Positions 28,549-37,986 are shown, counted from the first letter of the stretch. The stretch is DNA of 64,000 nt from Micromonospora sp. WMMD1155 (GCF_029581275.1 NZ_CP120742.1:718501-782500), one strand, 5' to 3'. Numbers and translations: made by a program. The notes: generated by a model not told the origin, from the sequence alone.

Positions 28549-28594
28549 CGTAGGGACCGTGTGGGGCGCGGCGGAGCCCCACACGGTCCCTACG
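28549..28594 (+). terminator. Long perfect-stem terminator after the xylanase gene
   Basis: Nineteen-base arms (28549-28567 and 28576-28594) are perfectly complementary around an 8-base loop. It lies 38 bases past the stop. Symmetry means it can also act on the opposite strand. Confidence 0.8.
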
Positions 28595-28707
28595 TGACCA
28601 CGGACGTCGGTGTTCGACTCACGATCGGCTGTCCCGTTCAGCCATCCGGACGCCATCGGGGTACTGGTGTCGGTTTCTACCGGTTTATTGATGGTGTTGG
28701 TGTCACT

Positions 28708-29079
28708 ATGGCAAGCGTGGGAACTGCGAAAACTGCCATGCCTGCCATCTCGCCGCTCACCGGCGACCCAATCAAGCGGGCCGATGCCGAGCGACTCGCC
28801 GGGGTGCTGAAGGCATTCGCCGATCCGGCACGACTGCGGCTGCTCAGCCTGATCCAGTCGGCACCGGACGGTGAGGCCTCCGTCAGCGACCTCACCGGGG
28901 CGCTCAACCTCTCCCAGCCGACAGTGAGCCATCACCTTCGGATCCTGACCGAGGCCGGCCTGTTGGAGCGCGACAAGCGCGGGGTCTGGGCGTATTACCG
29001 CCTGGTGCCCTCCGCCATCGCCCAGATCGCCGACCTGCTGACGCCGCCCCGCAAGCGGGCGACGAAGAAGGCTCGCTGA
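28708..29079 (+). CDS. ArsR-family winged-helix regulator
   Basis: The 123-residue protein has the ArsR core: KAFADPARLRLLSLIQSA, VSDLTGALNLSQPTVSHHLR (recognition helix) and GLLERDKRGVWAYYRLV. No Cys-containing metal site is seen in the usual ELCVC position (the segment is EASVSDL), so it may sense something other than arsenic or cadmium. ATG 28708 is chosen; 28738 is an alternative. No clear partner gene follows; the next gene is a lipoprotein 152 bases on. Confidence 0.87.
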   Translation: MASVGTAKTAMPAISPLTGDPIKRADAERLAGVLKAFADPARLRLLSLIQSAPDGEASVSDLTGALNLSQPTVSHHLRILTEAGLLERDKRGVWAYYRLVPSAIAQIADLLTPPRKRATKKAR

Positions 29080-29231
29080 CCGGGCGCTGCCTCGTCACAT
29101 CCGGTCGAGGGTGCGGATGCCGAGCACCGCCGAGATTCGCTCACCATCGGGGATGGTGGTGTCTCTCGCGGCCTGTGGTCGTTTCGGCCGACTCGTCGCA
29201 GGGAACTGCCGAGGACAACCGAGGGAGGATC

Positions 29232-29990
29232 ATGAGCCGACACCGACCGATGCCGACTGCCCGTACGCGCCGCGTCCTCGCGTTGATTCCGCTGGTTGGA
29301 GGCGTCGCACTAGCCGCCTGCACGTCCACCGAGGACACACCGGACTCGACTCCGTCGATGGCGGCGCCGACTGTCGCCTCGGCATCAGCGACCCCGACCG
29401 GCGCGCCGACGCCGAGCGCCGGCACTCCGACGACCATCCCCACGTCGGCCTTCGTCGAGTTGCCGACCGAGTTGCGGAAGTCCCCCCGGCGGGGGACGGA
29501 CGTGGCGGAGGCCCTACCGAAGCTGTGCGGCAACGAGTTCGGCACCGGAGGTCGGCAGGTCACCGCGAGCGCCGCGATGACCAACACCTACCAGAAGGCC
29601 GGCGCTCCGGCCAGCAACGTGCCGCAGGGCATGATCCACCAGGTCATCTTCACCTTCGACGGCGAGGGCGCCTCGGCGTACCTGACACGTCTGCGGACCG
29701 CCGTCCAGGCGTGCCCGTCCTACGAGCAGTCCGGAAACCCGATCACCGTCAAGAGTGAGCCCCTGCCCGGCGTCGGCGACGAGGCGCTGCTGCTGACCCG
29801 CAGCTGGAAAGGGACGATGCACGGCGAGAGCACCGGCGGGAACTCGTCCAGCCAGATCGCCGTGGCCCGGGTCGACAACGTGGTGACGGTCTTCGACGAC
29901 CAGGGGTGGGAGGGCACCAGCGGTAACCCCACCATCATGGACCAGGTCGTCCGCGACGGTGTGAAGACCATCGACACCTGGCAGGGGTGA
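29232..29990 (+). CDS. Putative lipoprotein with a sensor-like extracellular domain
   Basis: The 252-residue protein follows GAGGGAGG at a suitable distance. Residues 1-30 form a lipoprotein signal with lipobox VALAAC. A Ser/Thr/Pro-rich linker follows to about 80, then a globular domain with two Cys (LPKLCGNEF, VQACPSY) and GVGDEALLLTRS, a pattern shared with PknH-like sensor and other mycobacterial/actinomycete lipoproteins. It should be anchored outside the membrane. Function unknown. Confidence 0.75.
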   Translation: MSRHRPMPTARTRRVLALIPLVGGVALAACTSTEDTPDSTPSMAAPTVASASATPTGAPTPSAGTPTTIPTSAFVELPTELRKSPRRGTDVAEALPKLCGNEFGTGGRQVTASAAMTNTYQKAGAPASNVPQGMIHQVIFTFDGEGASAYLTRLRTAVQACPSYEQSGNPITVKSEPLPGVGDEALLLTRSWKGTMHGESTGGNSSSQIAVARVDNVVTVFDDQGWEGTSGNPTIMDQVVRDGVKTIDTWQG

Positions 29991-30141
29991 CCCCGCCCGG
30001 TCGAGGACAACCCCGGCGGTACGGCGGTGCGCACGCGTACCTCCCCGGTGGTAGGGCCATCGGCATCTCCGGCATGACGACTCACGCGCGCTCCCGTTCA
30101 TACGCTGCTGCGTGTCACCCGTCCTGCCGACCAAGGGGAAC

Positions 30142-30558
30142 ATGATGTCCATCCACCATCTGCTCGCCGCCGCCGTGACCGCGCCGCTGGATTCGGCCGC
30201 GCACCTCTCCGTCCAGCCCACCGCGGCCACTGCGCTCACCATGAGTTCCGGGCGGCTCGGTGCCAGCGTGGCGGTTCTGCTGGGGCTGGTCGGCACTGTC
30301 GTCGGTGGACTGGCCCTGGCCCGTCCCGCCAGTCGCGTCGGCACCGGTTCCGGGCGACTCGGAGGTGCGCTGGCGCTGGCGACCGGCCTGGCCGGTCTGG
30401 TGCTCGGAGCGCTGGTGGTGGCCACCTCCGACGGCGGTGTCGGCACCGGCAACGGGCGAGGCGGCGCCTTCGTGGCGCTGGTGGTCGGGCTGGGCGGCGT
30501 GGTCCTCGGTGGGCTCGCCCTGGCCCGCTCCCGCCGCACCGGCCGGCTGAGCGTGTGA
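30142..30558 (+). CDS. DUF6223-like small membrane protein
   Basis: The 138-residue protein follows AAGGGG. After a signal-like N-terminus it has three similar repeats: GRLGASVAVLLGLVGTVVGGLALAR, GRLGGALALATGLAGLVLGALVVA and GRGGAFVALVVGLGGVVLGGLALAR. Each gives one Gly-rich membrane helix, so the protein looks built by internal triplication. The repeat style matches the actinomycete DUF6223 family, of unknown function. It is convergent with the response-regulator gene, 7 bases away. Confidence 0.75.
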   Translation: MMSIHHLLAAAVTAPLDSAAHLSVQPTAATALTMSSGRLGASVAVLLGLVGTVVGGLALARPASRVGTGSGRLGGALALATGLAGLVLGALVVATSDGGVGTGNGRGGAFVALVVGLGGVVLGGLALARSRRTGRLSV

Positions 30559-30565
30559 GGCCGGG

Positions 30566-31228
30566 TCAGGAACGGGCCAGCCAGGCGGGGACGGTCAGCC
30601 CGGACTCGTAGGCGAGGATCACCAACTGGGCCCGGTCCCGCACCTGCGACTTCGTCATGATCCGGCTGACGTGGGTCTTGGCGGTGGCCGGGCTCAGCAC
30701 CAACCGCGCGGCGATCTCGTCGTTGGACAGGCCCGCGGCGACCAGGGCGAGCACCTCACGCTCCCGCTCGGTGAGCACGCTCAGTCGCGGTCCGGGGTCC
30801 GGGTGTGTCGCCCGGGTGGCGAACTCGGCGATCAGTCGGCGGGTGATCGACGGCGCGATCAGCGCGTCACCCCGGGCGACCACCCGGACCCCGTGGATCA
30901 GCTCCGCCGGTTCGGTGTCCTTCACGAGGAAACCGCTCGCACCGGCCCGCAGCGCACCGTAGACGTATTCGTCCAGGTCGAACGTGGTCAGGATGATCAC
31001 GCGGGCGTCGGAAGCCGCGACGATCCTCCCGGTGGCGGCGAGGCCGTCCAGCACCGGCATCCGAATGTCCATGAGGACGACGTCCGGGCGCAACTGCGCG
31101 GCGAGCCGCACCGCCTCGGACCCGTCGGCGGCCTCGCCGACCACCTCGATGCCGTCCTCGCCGTCGAGGATGGAACGGAAGCCCGCGCGTACCAGGGTCT
31201 GGTCGTCGACGATCAGCAGTCGGATCAT
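30566..31228 (-). CDS. NarL/LuxR-type response regulator
   Basis: The 220-residue protein has a receiver domain with DD at 8-9, phosphoacceptor D54 in VLMDIRMP, and conserved K in FLVKDTEPAELI. The C-terminal LuxR helix-turn-helix is LTEREREVLALVAAGLSNDEIAARLVLSPATAKTHVSRIM. Its ATG overlaps the kinase stop by 4 bases, so kinase and regulator are translated as a pair. The target is not evident. Confidence 0.95.
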   Translation of the reverse strand: MIRLLIVDDQTLVRAGFRSILDGEDGIEVVGEAADGSEAVRLAAQLRPDVVLMDIRMPVLDGLAATGRIVAASDARVIILTTFDLDEYVYGALRAGASGFLVKDTEPAELIHGVRVVARGDALIAPSITRRLIAEFATRATHPDPGPRLSVLTEREREVLALVAAGLSNDEIAARLVLSPATAKTHVSRIMTKSQVRDRAQLVILAYESGLTVPAWLARS

Positions 31229-32370
31229 GCCGGCTCCACCGTCGGCGTCGGGCTGGGCCGCAGCGGCAGGCGGGCGCGGACCAGGAATCCACCGTCCGGC
31301 CGCGTACCCGTCGTCAGTGAACCGCCCAGCGCACGGGCCCGCTCCTGCATGCCGAGGATTCCGCTGCCCGGCGCGCCCGGTGCGCCGGTGCCGTCGTCCT
31401 CCACCTCGATCAGCACGCCGTCGGAGTCGGAGCGGACCCGGACCACCGCGCTGGCGGCCCTCGCGTGCCGGGTCACGTTGGTCAGCGCCTCCTGGACGAT
31501 CCGGTACGCCGCCAGGTCGACCTCCGGCGGCAGTGAACCGATCTCCGCGAACTCGGCTCGGATGTCCACCTCGGAACGCCCGGCCGTCGTGATCAGCTCG
31601 TCGAGGCGGTGCAGGCCCGGCGCGAGCACGACCGACGCCGCACCCTCCTGCCGCAGGGTGCCCAGCGTCGCCCGCAACTCACGCAGCGTCTCCTTGCTGG
31701 CCTCCTTGATCGCGGTGAGCGCCTGCTCGGAGCGGGTGGGGTCCGGCCGGTGCAGCGCGGCACTGGCCTGCACGTTGATCAACGACAGGTGGTGACCGAG
31801 GATGTCGTGCAGTTCGCGGGCGATGCGCAGTCGCTCCTCGGTGGCGCGTCGCCGCGCCTCCTCCTCCGTCCGCTGCTGGGCAGCGGCCGCCCGGGCCTGC
31901 GCCTCCGCGAGGTAGGCCCGACGGTTACGGGTCACGCCGACGATGACCGCGACGAGCCAACCGGCGTGCAGCAGCGTCGCCCCGTTCATGGTGTCCGGGG
32001 ATCGGTTGTAGCTGTCCGCGACGGCGAAGGCGATCACCGAGGCGAGACCGAGCCCGATGGCGACCCGGAGGTGGCCCTGGTCGACCACTGTGTAGAGCGC
32101 CACGACGAACACCAACATGATCGGGCCCGGCTTGTGCAGCAACACCCCGTACGCGCCGACGGCGGCGAGCGCCACGACACCGACCGGCACCGGATGACGG
32201 CGGCGGACGGACAGCGCGGCCGAGGAGAGCAGCACCACCGGCAGTGCCGCCCACTCGGCGGCGGTGTCGATGCCGCGCGACTGCACCACCAGGCCGACGA
32301 GGGCGACCAGACCGACGGCGAGCAGCAGGGCGACGTCCGTCGACCGACCACGCCACCGCGACCCCGACAT
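31225..32370 (-). CDS. DesK/NarX-type sensor histidine kinase
   Basis: The 381-residue protein has about five or six N-terminal membrane helices, no obvious extracellular domain, then the HisKA_3 motif RIARELHDILGHHLSLINVQ with the phosphorylated His, and HATPase motifs EALTNVTRHA and GSGILGMQERARALGG. Start at the ATG 32370 (MSGSRW). The kinase stop overlaps the response-regulator start. The adjacent ABC exporter, 93 bases upstream in the same direction, could be a target or simply a neighbour. Confidence 0.94.
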   Translation of the reverse strand: MSGSRWRGRSTDVALLLAVGLVALVGLVVQSRGIDTAAEWAALPVVLLSSAALSVRRRHPVPVGVVALAAVGAYGVLLHKPGPIMLVFVVALYTVVDQGHLRVAIGLGLASVIAFAVADSYNRSPDTMNGATLLHAGWLVAVIVGVTRNRRAYLAEAQARAAAAQQRTEEEARRRATEERLRIARELHDILGHHLSLINVQASAALHRPDPTRSEQALTAIKEASKETLRELRATLGTLRQEGAASVVLAPGLHRLDELITTAGRSEVDIRAEFAEIGSLPPEVDLAAYRIVQEALTNVTRHARAASAVVRVRSDSDGVLIEVEDDGTGAPGAPGSGILGMQERARALGGSLTTGTRPDGGFLVRARLPLRPSPTPTVEPA

Positions 32371-32463
32371 GGACCGCAGCCTAGCCCTCCCCACCGTCGA
32401 TGGAGAACGGCCGAGCCGCTGGGTGCCGTCGATGAAGCGGCCCGCCCGTCCCGGCGTTCGTGA

Positions 32464-34419
32464 TCAGCCCGAGGTCGACGACGGCCGGGGTGCGTCCGCC
32501 GGGCTGGTGTCGTAGCCGGCGGCCTGGAGGGCGAACAGTTCGGCGTACCGGCCGCCGGTGGCGACCAGGGCGTCGTGGGTGCCGGCCTCGACCAGCCGAC
32601 CGTGGTGGAGGACGAAGATCCGGTCGGCGTGGCGGACGTTCGCGAGTCGGTGCGTGATGAGGATCGTCGTGGCACGTCCTCTCCGGTCGCGAATGGCCTG
32701 GAACAGGGCGTCCTCCGCGCGGGGGTCGAGTGCGGAGGACGGTTCGTCCATGATCAGCAGTTCGGCGTCGCGCAGGAAGCCACGGGCTGCGGTGATCCGC
32801 TGCCACTGCCCGCCGGAGAGGTCCTGGCCCCGCGCGAAGGTGCGGTCGAGCAGTGTCTCGTACCCGTGAGGTAGTTCGTTGATCATGTGGTGGGCCACCG
32901 CGCGGGCGGCGGCGGCCTCGATGCGCTCCTGCCGGGCCTCGGTCTCCACGTCGCCGATGGCGATGTTGGTAGCGGCGGTGAACGGCCACTTGTGGTATTC
33001 CTGCGTCACCACGGCGATCCGGGCGCGCAGCCCGCCGACGTCCCAGTCCGACAACGGTCGACCGTTCCACTCGACGGCACCCTCGCTGGGGGCGCGGAGC
33101 CCGGCGATCATCGCGGCGAGGGTCGTCTTGCCCGAGCCGTTCTCTCCGACGAACGCGACGGTCTGCCCAGCGCTGATCGACAACGTGACGTCGTCCACGG
33201 CCGGGGTGTCCCGGTCGGGGTAGCGAAGGCTCACCCCCCGCACGCTCAGCTCTCGCAACCGCTCGGTGTCGGCACCGGGCCGGGTGGTGTTCGGCAGGTA
33301 CGCGGCGGCCCGCGCCATGAAGCCCGTGTAGTCGCCGAAGTGCTGCCCCTCGGTGTAGACGTGGTCGACCTGGAAGGTCGCGATGGCCAGGGACCGCTGG
33401 GCGGACTGCACCGCGATGACGCAGGTCGCCGCGGCGGCGAGGGGGATCTGCCCGTCCAGGAGCAGCAACCCGAGCAGGACGTACACGGTGCCCGTGGCGA
33501 GACCGCCGATGATCGCCCCGACGGTGGTGGTCGTGGTGACCCGGCGGGCGAGGGCGAGTTGGATGTCGGTCTCCACCCGCATCACCCGGTCGTACTGGTC
33601 GAGCAGGAAACCGCGCAGCCCGTACGAGCGCAGCTCCGGGGCCGAGGCGCGTTCGGCCATCAACTTGTGCAGCAACCACAGTCGGCGACGGCGCACCGAA
33701 CCGGCGGTGTACGTCCGGTACCGCAGGTGCCCGGACCGCAGCGACGCCCAGGCGTTGGGCACCGTGGCGACGATGAGCGCCACCAGCAGCAACGGGTGGA
33801 TGATGACGACGGCGGCCGCCACGGCCAGGAGCCCGGCCAACCCCGCGAGCAGGTTCATCGACGCCTGCACCAGCCCGATCGTCGACTCGGTCCCCCGAGA
33901 GGCCCGTTCCATGTCGTCGGCGAACGCGTCGGCGTCGAACGCCTCCAGCCGGACCGCCGTCGACACCTCGAACAGGCCCCGCTCCACCTCGCGGCTCACT
34001 CGGGGCGTCAGCCCGTTCTGCGCGTACCCGGTGGCGATGCCCATGCCGGCGCGGAGCGCGACGGTCGCCGCCAACACCGCCAGGGCGGGCAGCGCGGCCC
34101 GCACCTTGTCGGCGGTCGGCCCACCGGCGAACAGCTCCACCAGCACCCGCTGCGTGGCCAACAGGCCGAAAGCAGCCATCACCCCCGCGCCGACCGTCGC
34201 GGCGGCCACCACGCCGGTACGAAGTCGGTCCGCGCGCCAACTGATGCCCAGGGCCGTCCAGACGAGCCTGGGCAGTTCCGCGAACACGGCGAAGACCCCG
34301 GCCTCCGCCCGCGCCCGAACCCCGGTCTCCCACCACATCTCGCGTAACTCCGGCAGCACCGACTCCGCCCGCTGGTTCGGTTGAGTCGGTCGGGTTCCTG
34401 CGGTGGCGGTCTCGATCAT
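32464..34419 (-). CDS. Exporter-type ABC transporter, fused membrane and ATPase domains
   Basis: The 651-residue half-transporter has six membrane helices (about 65-345) and an ATPase domain with Walker A GENGSGKTT, signature LSGGQWQRITAARGF, Walker B LLIMDEPSSALDP and a His switch THRLANVRHAD. ATG 34419 follows GGGAGGT. It works as a homodimer or with another half. The CDS ends before a short gap leading to the kinase gene. Cargo unknown; MarR-regulated exporters of this type often remove drugs or lipids. Confidence 0.92.
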   Translation of the reverse strand: MIETATAGTRPTQPNQRAESVLPELREMWWETGVRARAEAGVFAVFAELPRLVWTALGISWRADRLRTGVVAAATVGAGVMAAFGLLATQRVLVELFAGGPTADKVRAALPALAVLAATVALRAGMGIATGYAQNGLTPRVSREVERGLFEVSTAVRLEAFDADAFADDMERASRGTESTIGLVQASMNLLAGLAGLLAVAAAVVIIHPLLLVALIVATVPNAWASLRSGHLRYRTYTAGSVRRRRLWLLHKLMAERASAPELRSYGLRGFLLDQYDRVMRVETDIQLALARRVTTTTTVGAIIGGLATGTVYVLLGLLLLDGQIPLAAAATCVIAVQSAQRSLAIATFQVDHVYTEGQHFGDYTGFMARAAAYLPNTTRPGADTERLRELSVRGVSLRYPDRDTPAVDDVTLSISAGQTVAFVGENGSGKTTLAAMIAGLRAPSEGAVEWNGRPLSDWDVGGLRARIAVVTQEYHKWPFTAATNIAIGDVETEARQERIEAAAARAVAHHMINELPHGYETLLDRTFARGQDLSGGQWQRITAARGFLRDAELLIMDEPSSALDPRAEDALFQAIRDRRGRATTILITHRLANVRHADRIFVLHHGRLVEAGTHDALVATGGRYAELFALQAAGYDTSPADAPRPSSTSG

Positions 34420-34555
34420 GGGCGTACCTCCCGAGCGGCGCAGCCGCCGCCAGTCCGCCGGTCGGCGGCCGGAATGGCGGGTTCCTGGAGGATTGGACCA
34501 CCCTGCCATCGCTCTAGGCAATCAACAGATCACCGCAAGTCACGATGACCCTTGG

Positions 34556-35047
34556 TCACCCCTTGTCGAGGACGTCGAGATTCCTCTTCAGCGCTGCCGC
34601 GATGTCGCCCGCCGCGACGATCTGCTCCGGCGTGAGGGCGTCGACGAACAGCTCGCGGATGGCGCGTAGGTGCGGAAAGGTGGCCCCTCCGAACGCCTCG
34701 GCACCGGCCTTGGTGAGCAGCACCTCCGCGCCGCGGGGCACTGTCGCGCACTCCTGGCGGCGGATGAGACCGCGTCGCTCCATCCGCCCCAGGTGGTGGG
34801 ACAGGCGGCTGCGCTCCCAGCCGATGTGCGCGGCGAGTTCGGACGACCGCATCGACTGCCCCTCCGCCTCGCTGAGAGCGAGGAGCACGGCGTAGTCCCC
34901 GGTCGAGAGCGAGGAGTCGCCCTGGAGACGGGATTCGAGTCGGGAGCTCAGCGCTGCCGTCGTCTCGATGAAGGTCCGCCAGATCCGCAACTCCTCGGCG
35001 GTCGGGAGTTGGCGACCGGCCCGCCGGCCGGGTGTGGTCTCCGCCAT
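34556..35047 (-). CDS. MarR-family regulator
   Basis: The 163-residue protein has the MarR winged helix: MRSSELAAHIGWERSRLSHHLGRMERRGLIRR, followed by the basic wing (ECATVPRGAEVLLTKAG). ATG 35047 follows GGGAGAG; a TTG at 35083 is in the operator region and is unlikely. It is divergent from the two luciferase-like oxidoreductase genes, with two TTGAC-N2-GTCAA operators between, so it probably represses itself and them. Confidence 0.92.
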   Translation of the reverse strand: MAETTPGRRAGRQLPTAEELRIWRTFIETTAALSSRLESRLQGDSSLSTGDYAVLLALSEAEGQSMRSSELAAHIGWERSRLSHHLGRMERRGLIRRQECATVPRGAEVLLTKAGAEAFGGATFPHLRAIRELFVDALTPEQIVAAGDIAAALKRNLDVLDKG

Positions 35048-35063
35048 CTCACTCTCCCTGGGA

Positions 35064-35105
35064 ATTGACGCGTCAATCGCCAAGTTAGCATCATTGACAC
35101 GTCAA
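35064..35105. promoter_or_regulatory. Pair of MarR operators in the divergent promoter
   Basis: ATTGACGCGTCAAT (35064-35077) is a perfect palindrome. TTGACACGTCAA (35094-35105) is the same site with one mismatch. Their starts are 29 bases apart. The second contains a TTGACA that could be the -35 box of the luciferase-like gene. Confidence 0.7.
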
Positions 35106-35159
35106 CCGGTAGGTCTGCTTCCGTGGATCGCCAGCTGCGAGAGCACCGAGGAGGAGACG

Positions 35160-36209
35160 ATGGCAGCTGCAGACTTCGAGCTGGGGCTCAACTCGTTCGG
35201 CGAGGTGGCCACCGACGGCGACCTCGTCCTGAGCGACGCCGAGACCGTACGGCTGCTCGTGGACGAGGCACGGCTCGCCGAGTCGGTCGGACTCGACGTG
35301 TTCAGCCTGGGTGAGCACTACCGGGAGGGTCACAACGACTCGGCGACACCGGTGTTGCTCGCGGCAGCGGCGACGGCGACCGAGCGGATTCGTCTCGGCA
35401 CCTCGGTCACGGTGCTCAGCACCAACGATCCGGTACGCCTGTACCACGAGTTCGCGACGCTGGACGCGGTCTCGAACGGCCGCGCCCAGATGGTCCTCGG
35501 GCGTGCCTCGGCGACCGAGTCGTTCCCGCTGTTCGGTTACGACCTGGCCGACTACGAGCGGCTGTTCGAGGAGAAGCTGGATCTGTTCCTGCGACTCCAG
35601 CGGGACGAACCGGTCACCTGGTCCGGGACCGTGCGGAGTGCCCTGGTCGAGCAGCGCCTGCACCCCCGGATGCAACCCGGCGGCATCCCGACCTGGATCG
35701 GTGTCGGGGGAAGCCCGAACTCGGTGATCCGCGCCGCACGCCACGGACTCCCGCTCATGCTCGCGATCATCGGCGGGCGACCCCAGCGGTTCGCTGGTCA
35801 CGTGGACCTCTACGCCAAGGCGCTCGAACAGTTCGGGCATACCCCGCGGCCAATCGGGCAGCACTCTCTCGGCCTTGTCGCCGACACCGACGAGGAGGCG
35901 GTGGAGACGTGGTGGCGGTACTGGCAGCCGGTCGTGGCGGCGCTCGCGAAGGAACGTGGCTTCTACAAACCGGACCGCGCACGCTACGAGGCGGAAATCG
36001 ACCACGGGGCGCTCTTCGTCGGATCGCCCGAAACGGTGGCGCAGAAGATCGCCGGAGTCGCCCGCGACCTGAGGCTGAGCCGCTTCGACCTGAAGTACGA
36101 CATCATGCACCTCCCCCGCGACGCACGCGCGCGCACCATCGAACTGCTCGGCAGCGAGGTCGCTCCGCGGGTCCGCGAGTTGTTGGCAAAGGAGCCCACC
36201 AATGTCTGA
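35160..36209 (+). CDS. Luciferase-like (LLM) flavin-dependent oxidoreductase 1
   Basis: The 349-residue TIM-barrel protein starts after GAGGAGGAGACG. Typical bacterial-luciferase-family motifs: FSLGEHYREGH, RIRLGTSVTVLSTNDPVRLYHEFATLDAVSNGRAQMVLGR and FGYDLADYERLFEEKLDLFL. It uses FMN with a partner reductase, or F420. It shares most motifs with the next gene, so the two came from a tandem duplication. The final 8 bases overlap the start of that gene. Confidence 0.92.
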   Translation: MAAADFELGLNSFGEVATDGDLVLSDAETVRLLVDEARLAESVGLDVFSLGEHYREGHNDSATPVLLAAAATATERIRLGTSVTVLSTNDPVRLYHEFATLDAVSNGRAQMVLGRASATESFPLFGYDLADYERLFEEKLDLFLRLQRDEPVTWSGTVRSALVEQRLHPRMQPGGIPTWIGVGGSPNSVIRAARHGLPLMLAIIGGRPQRFAGHVDLYAKALEQFGHTPRPIGQHSLGLVADTDEEAVETWWRYWQPVVAALAKERGFYKPDRARYEAEIDHGALFVGSPETVAQKIAGVARDLRLSRFDLKYDIMHLPRDARARTIELLGSEVAPRVRELLAKEPTNV

Positions 36210-37230
36210 CCTTCTGTTCGGCCTCGACACGTTCGGCGACGTACCGCAGGACGACTCCGGCAAGCTCGTCTCCCACGCCGCGGCGATCCGGCAGGTCGTC
36301 GACGAGGCGGTGCTCGCCGACCAACTCGGCGTCGACGTCATCGCCCTGGGTGAGCACCACCGGCCGGAGTACTCGGTGTCGACGCCGGAGACGGTGCTGG
36401 CCGGCATCGCCACCCGTACCTCCCGGATCCGGCTGGCCTCCGGCGTGACAGTGCTCAGCTCGGACGACCCGGTAAGGGTGTTCCAGCGCTTCGCCACCGT
36501 CGACGCGCTGTCGAACGGTCGGGCCGAGGTCATCCTCGGTCGCGGCTCGTTCACCGAGTCGTTCCCCCTCTTCGGGTACGACCTGCGCGACTACGACACG
36601 CTGTTCGAGGAGAAGATCGAACTGTTCGTGAAGTTGCTGGACGAGAAGCCGGTGAGCTGGAGCGGCACCCTGCGGGCGCCACTGGAGAACGCCGACGTCT
36701 TCCCGAAGACCGAGTCGGGTCACCTGAGCACCTGGGTCGGCGTCGGCGGCTCACCGCAGTCGGTCGTCCGCACCGCCCAGTACGGCCTCCCGCTCATGCT
36801 CGCCATCATCGGTGGCGCTCCCGAGCGGTTCGCGCCCTACATCGACCTGTACCGCCGCGCGGCCGACCAGCTCGGCACGACCGCGCACCCGGTCGGGATG
36901 CACTCGCCCGGCTTCATCGCCGACACCGACGAGGAGGCCAAGGAGATCTACTGGCCGCACTACCGGGTCATGCGGGACCGGATCGGCAGACTGCGGGGCT
37001 GGCCGCCGATCCGCCGCCAGGAGTTCGACTCCGAGGTGGAGAACGGTTCCCTCTACATCGGTTCCCCGGAGACGGTGGCCCGCCGGATGGCCCGGGCGAT
37101 CCGCAGCCTCGGCGTCGGTCGGTTCGACCTCATCTACTCGGCCGGAGCGCAGCCGGCGAGCGCCCGGATGCGCGCCGTGGAGCTGTACGGCTCCAAGGTG
37201 ATCCCCATGGTCCGCGACATCCTGGCCTGA
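36202..37230 (+). CDS. Luciferase-like (LLM) flavin-dependent oxidoreductase 2
   Basis: The 342-residue paralogue of the preceding protein (IALGEHHRPEYS, RIRLASGVTVLSSDDPVRVFQ, FGYDLRDYDTLFEEKIELF). Its ATG overlaps the previous stop by 8 bases. The two may form a heterodimer as in bacterial luciferase alpha/beta, or act separately. ATGs and motifs are intact, so neither copy appears decayed. Confidence 0.92.
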   Translation: MSDLLFGLDTFGDVPQDDSGKLVSHAAAIRQVVDEAVLADQLGVDVIALGEHHRPEYSVSTPETVLAGIATRTSRIRLASGVTVLSSDDPVRVFQRFATVDALSNGRAEVILGRGSFTESFPLFGYDLRDYDTLFEEKIELFVKLLDEKPVSWSGTLRAPLENADVFPKTESGHLSTWVGVGGSPQSVVRTAQYGLPLMLAIIGGAPERFAPYIDLYRRAADQLGTTAHPVGMHSPGFIADTDEEAKEIYWPHYRVMRDRIGRLRGWPPIRRQEFDSEVENGSLYIGSPETVARRMARAIRSLGVGRFDLIYSAGAQPASARMRAVELYGSKVIPMVRDILA

Positions 37231-37257
37231 TCGGCCCGTCAGCACCGAGAGGACGAC

Positions 37258-37953
37258 ATGAACGACAACGACCGGCCCACGACCCTCGGCATCCTCGGGG
37301 CCGGCAAGGTGGGAACGGTGCTGGCCCGCCTCGCCGTCGCCGCCGGCTACCGGGTGTTGGTGGCCGGCTCCGGCGACCCCGCGAAGATCGCGCTCACCGT
37401 CGAGGTCCTCGCCTCGGGGGCGGAGGCCACCACGGCCCTCGACGCGGCGGTACGTGCCGACGTCGTCATCCTCGCCCTGCCACTGGGCAAGTACCGCAGC
37501 GTCCCCGCCGACGCGCTGCGCGGCAAGCTCGTCGTCGACGCCATGAACTACTGGTGGGAGATCGACGGCATCCGCGACGACCTCACCGACCCGCGTACCT
37601 CGTCGAGTGAGACCGTCCAGGCGTTCCTGTCCGACTCACGTGTCGTCAAGGCGTTCAACCACATGGGCTACCACGACCTCGAGGACGAGGCGCGGCCGGC
37701 GGGAACGACCGACCGCAAGGCCATCGTGGTCGCCGGTGACGACACCACCGACGTCAGGGCTGTCGCGTCCCTGGTGGACGCACTCGGTTTCGATCCGGTC
37801 GTCGCCGGCCCGCTGGCCGAGGGGGTACGCCTCGAACCGGGCAGCGAGTTGTTCGGCGCGAACGTGAGCGCCGACGACGCGCGAGCCATGCTCGACCGCT
37901 TCCCCGAGTCGGAACGTGGACGAATCATCGCCGCCGCCCGAGAGCAGTCCTAG
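37258..37953 (+). CDS. NADPH-dependent F420 reductase-like oxidoreductase
   Basis: The 231-residue protein starts with [22 protein letters not shown], a GxGxxG Rossmann motif of the F420_oxidored/NADP-binding_2 family, and continues [16 protein letters not shown] and [13 protein letters not shown]. It lies 27 bases after the second LLM gene in the same operon. A role supplying reduced flavin/F420 to the LLM proteins is a reasonable inference, but many members of this family act on other substrates. Confidence 0.85.
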   Translation: MNDNDRPTTLGILGAGKVGTVLARLAVAAGYRVLVAGSGDPAKIALTVEVLASGAEATTALDAAVRADVVILALPLGKYRSVPADALRGKLVVDAMNYWWEIDGIRDDLTDPRTSSSETVQAFLSDSRVVKAFNHMGYHDLEDEARPAGTTDRKAIVVAGDDTTDVRAVASLVDALGFDPVVAGPLAEGVRLEPGSELFGANVSADDARAMLDRFPESERGRIIAAAREQS

Positions 37954-37986
37954 CCGTCCGGCCGGGCGCCCCGCGTGCCGCGCACC

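Noticed and set aside
28459..28707. Upstream extension of the ArsR gene
   Set aside because: It runs through the xylanase end and its terminator hairpin; the start at 28708 is more sensible.
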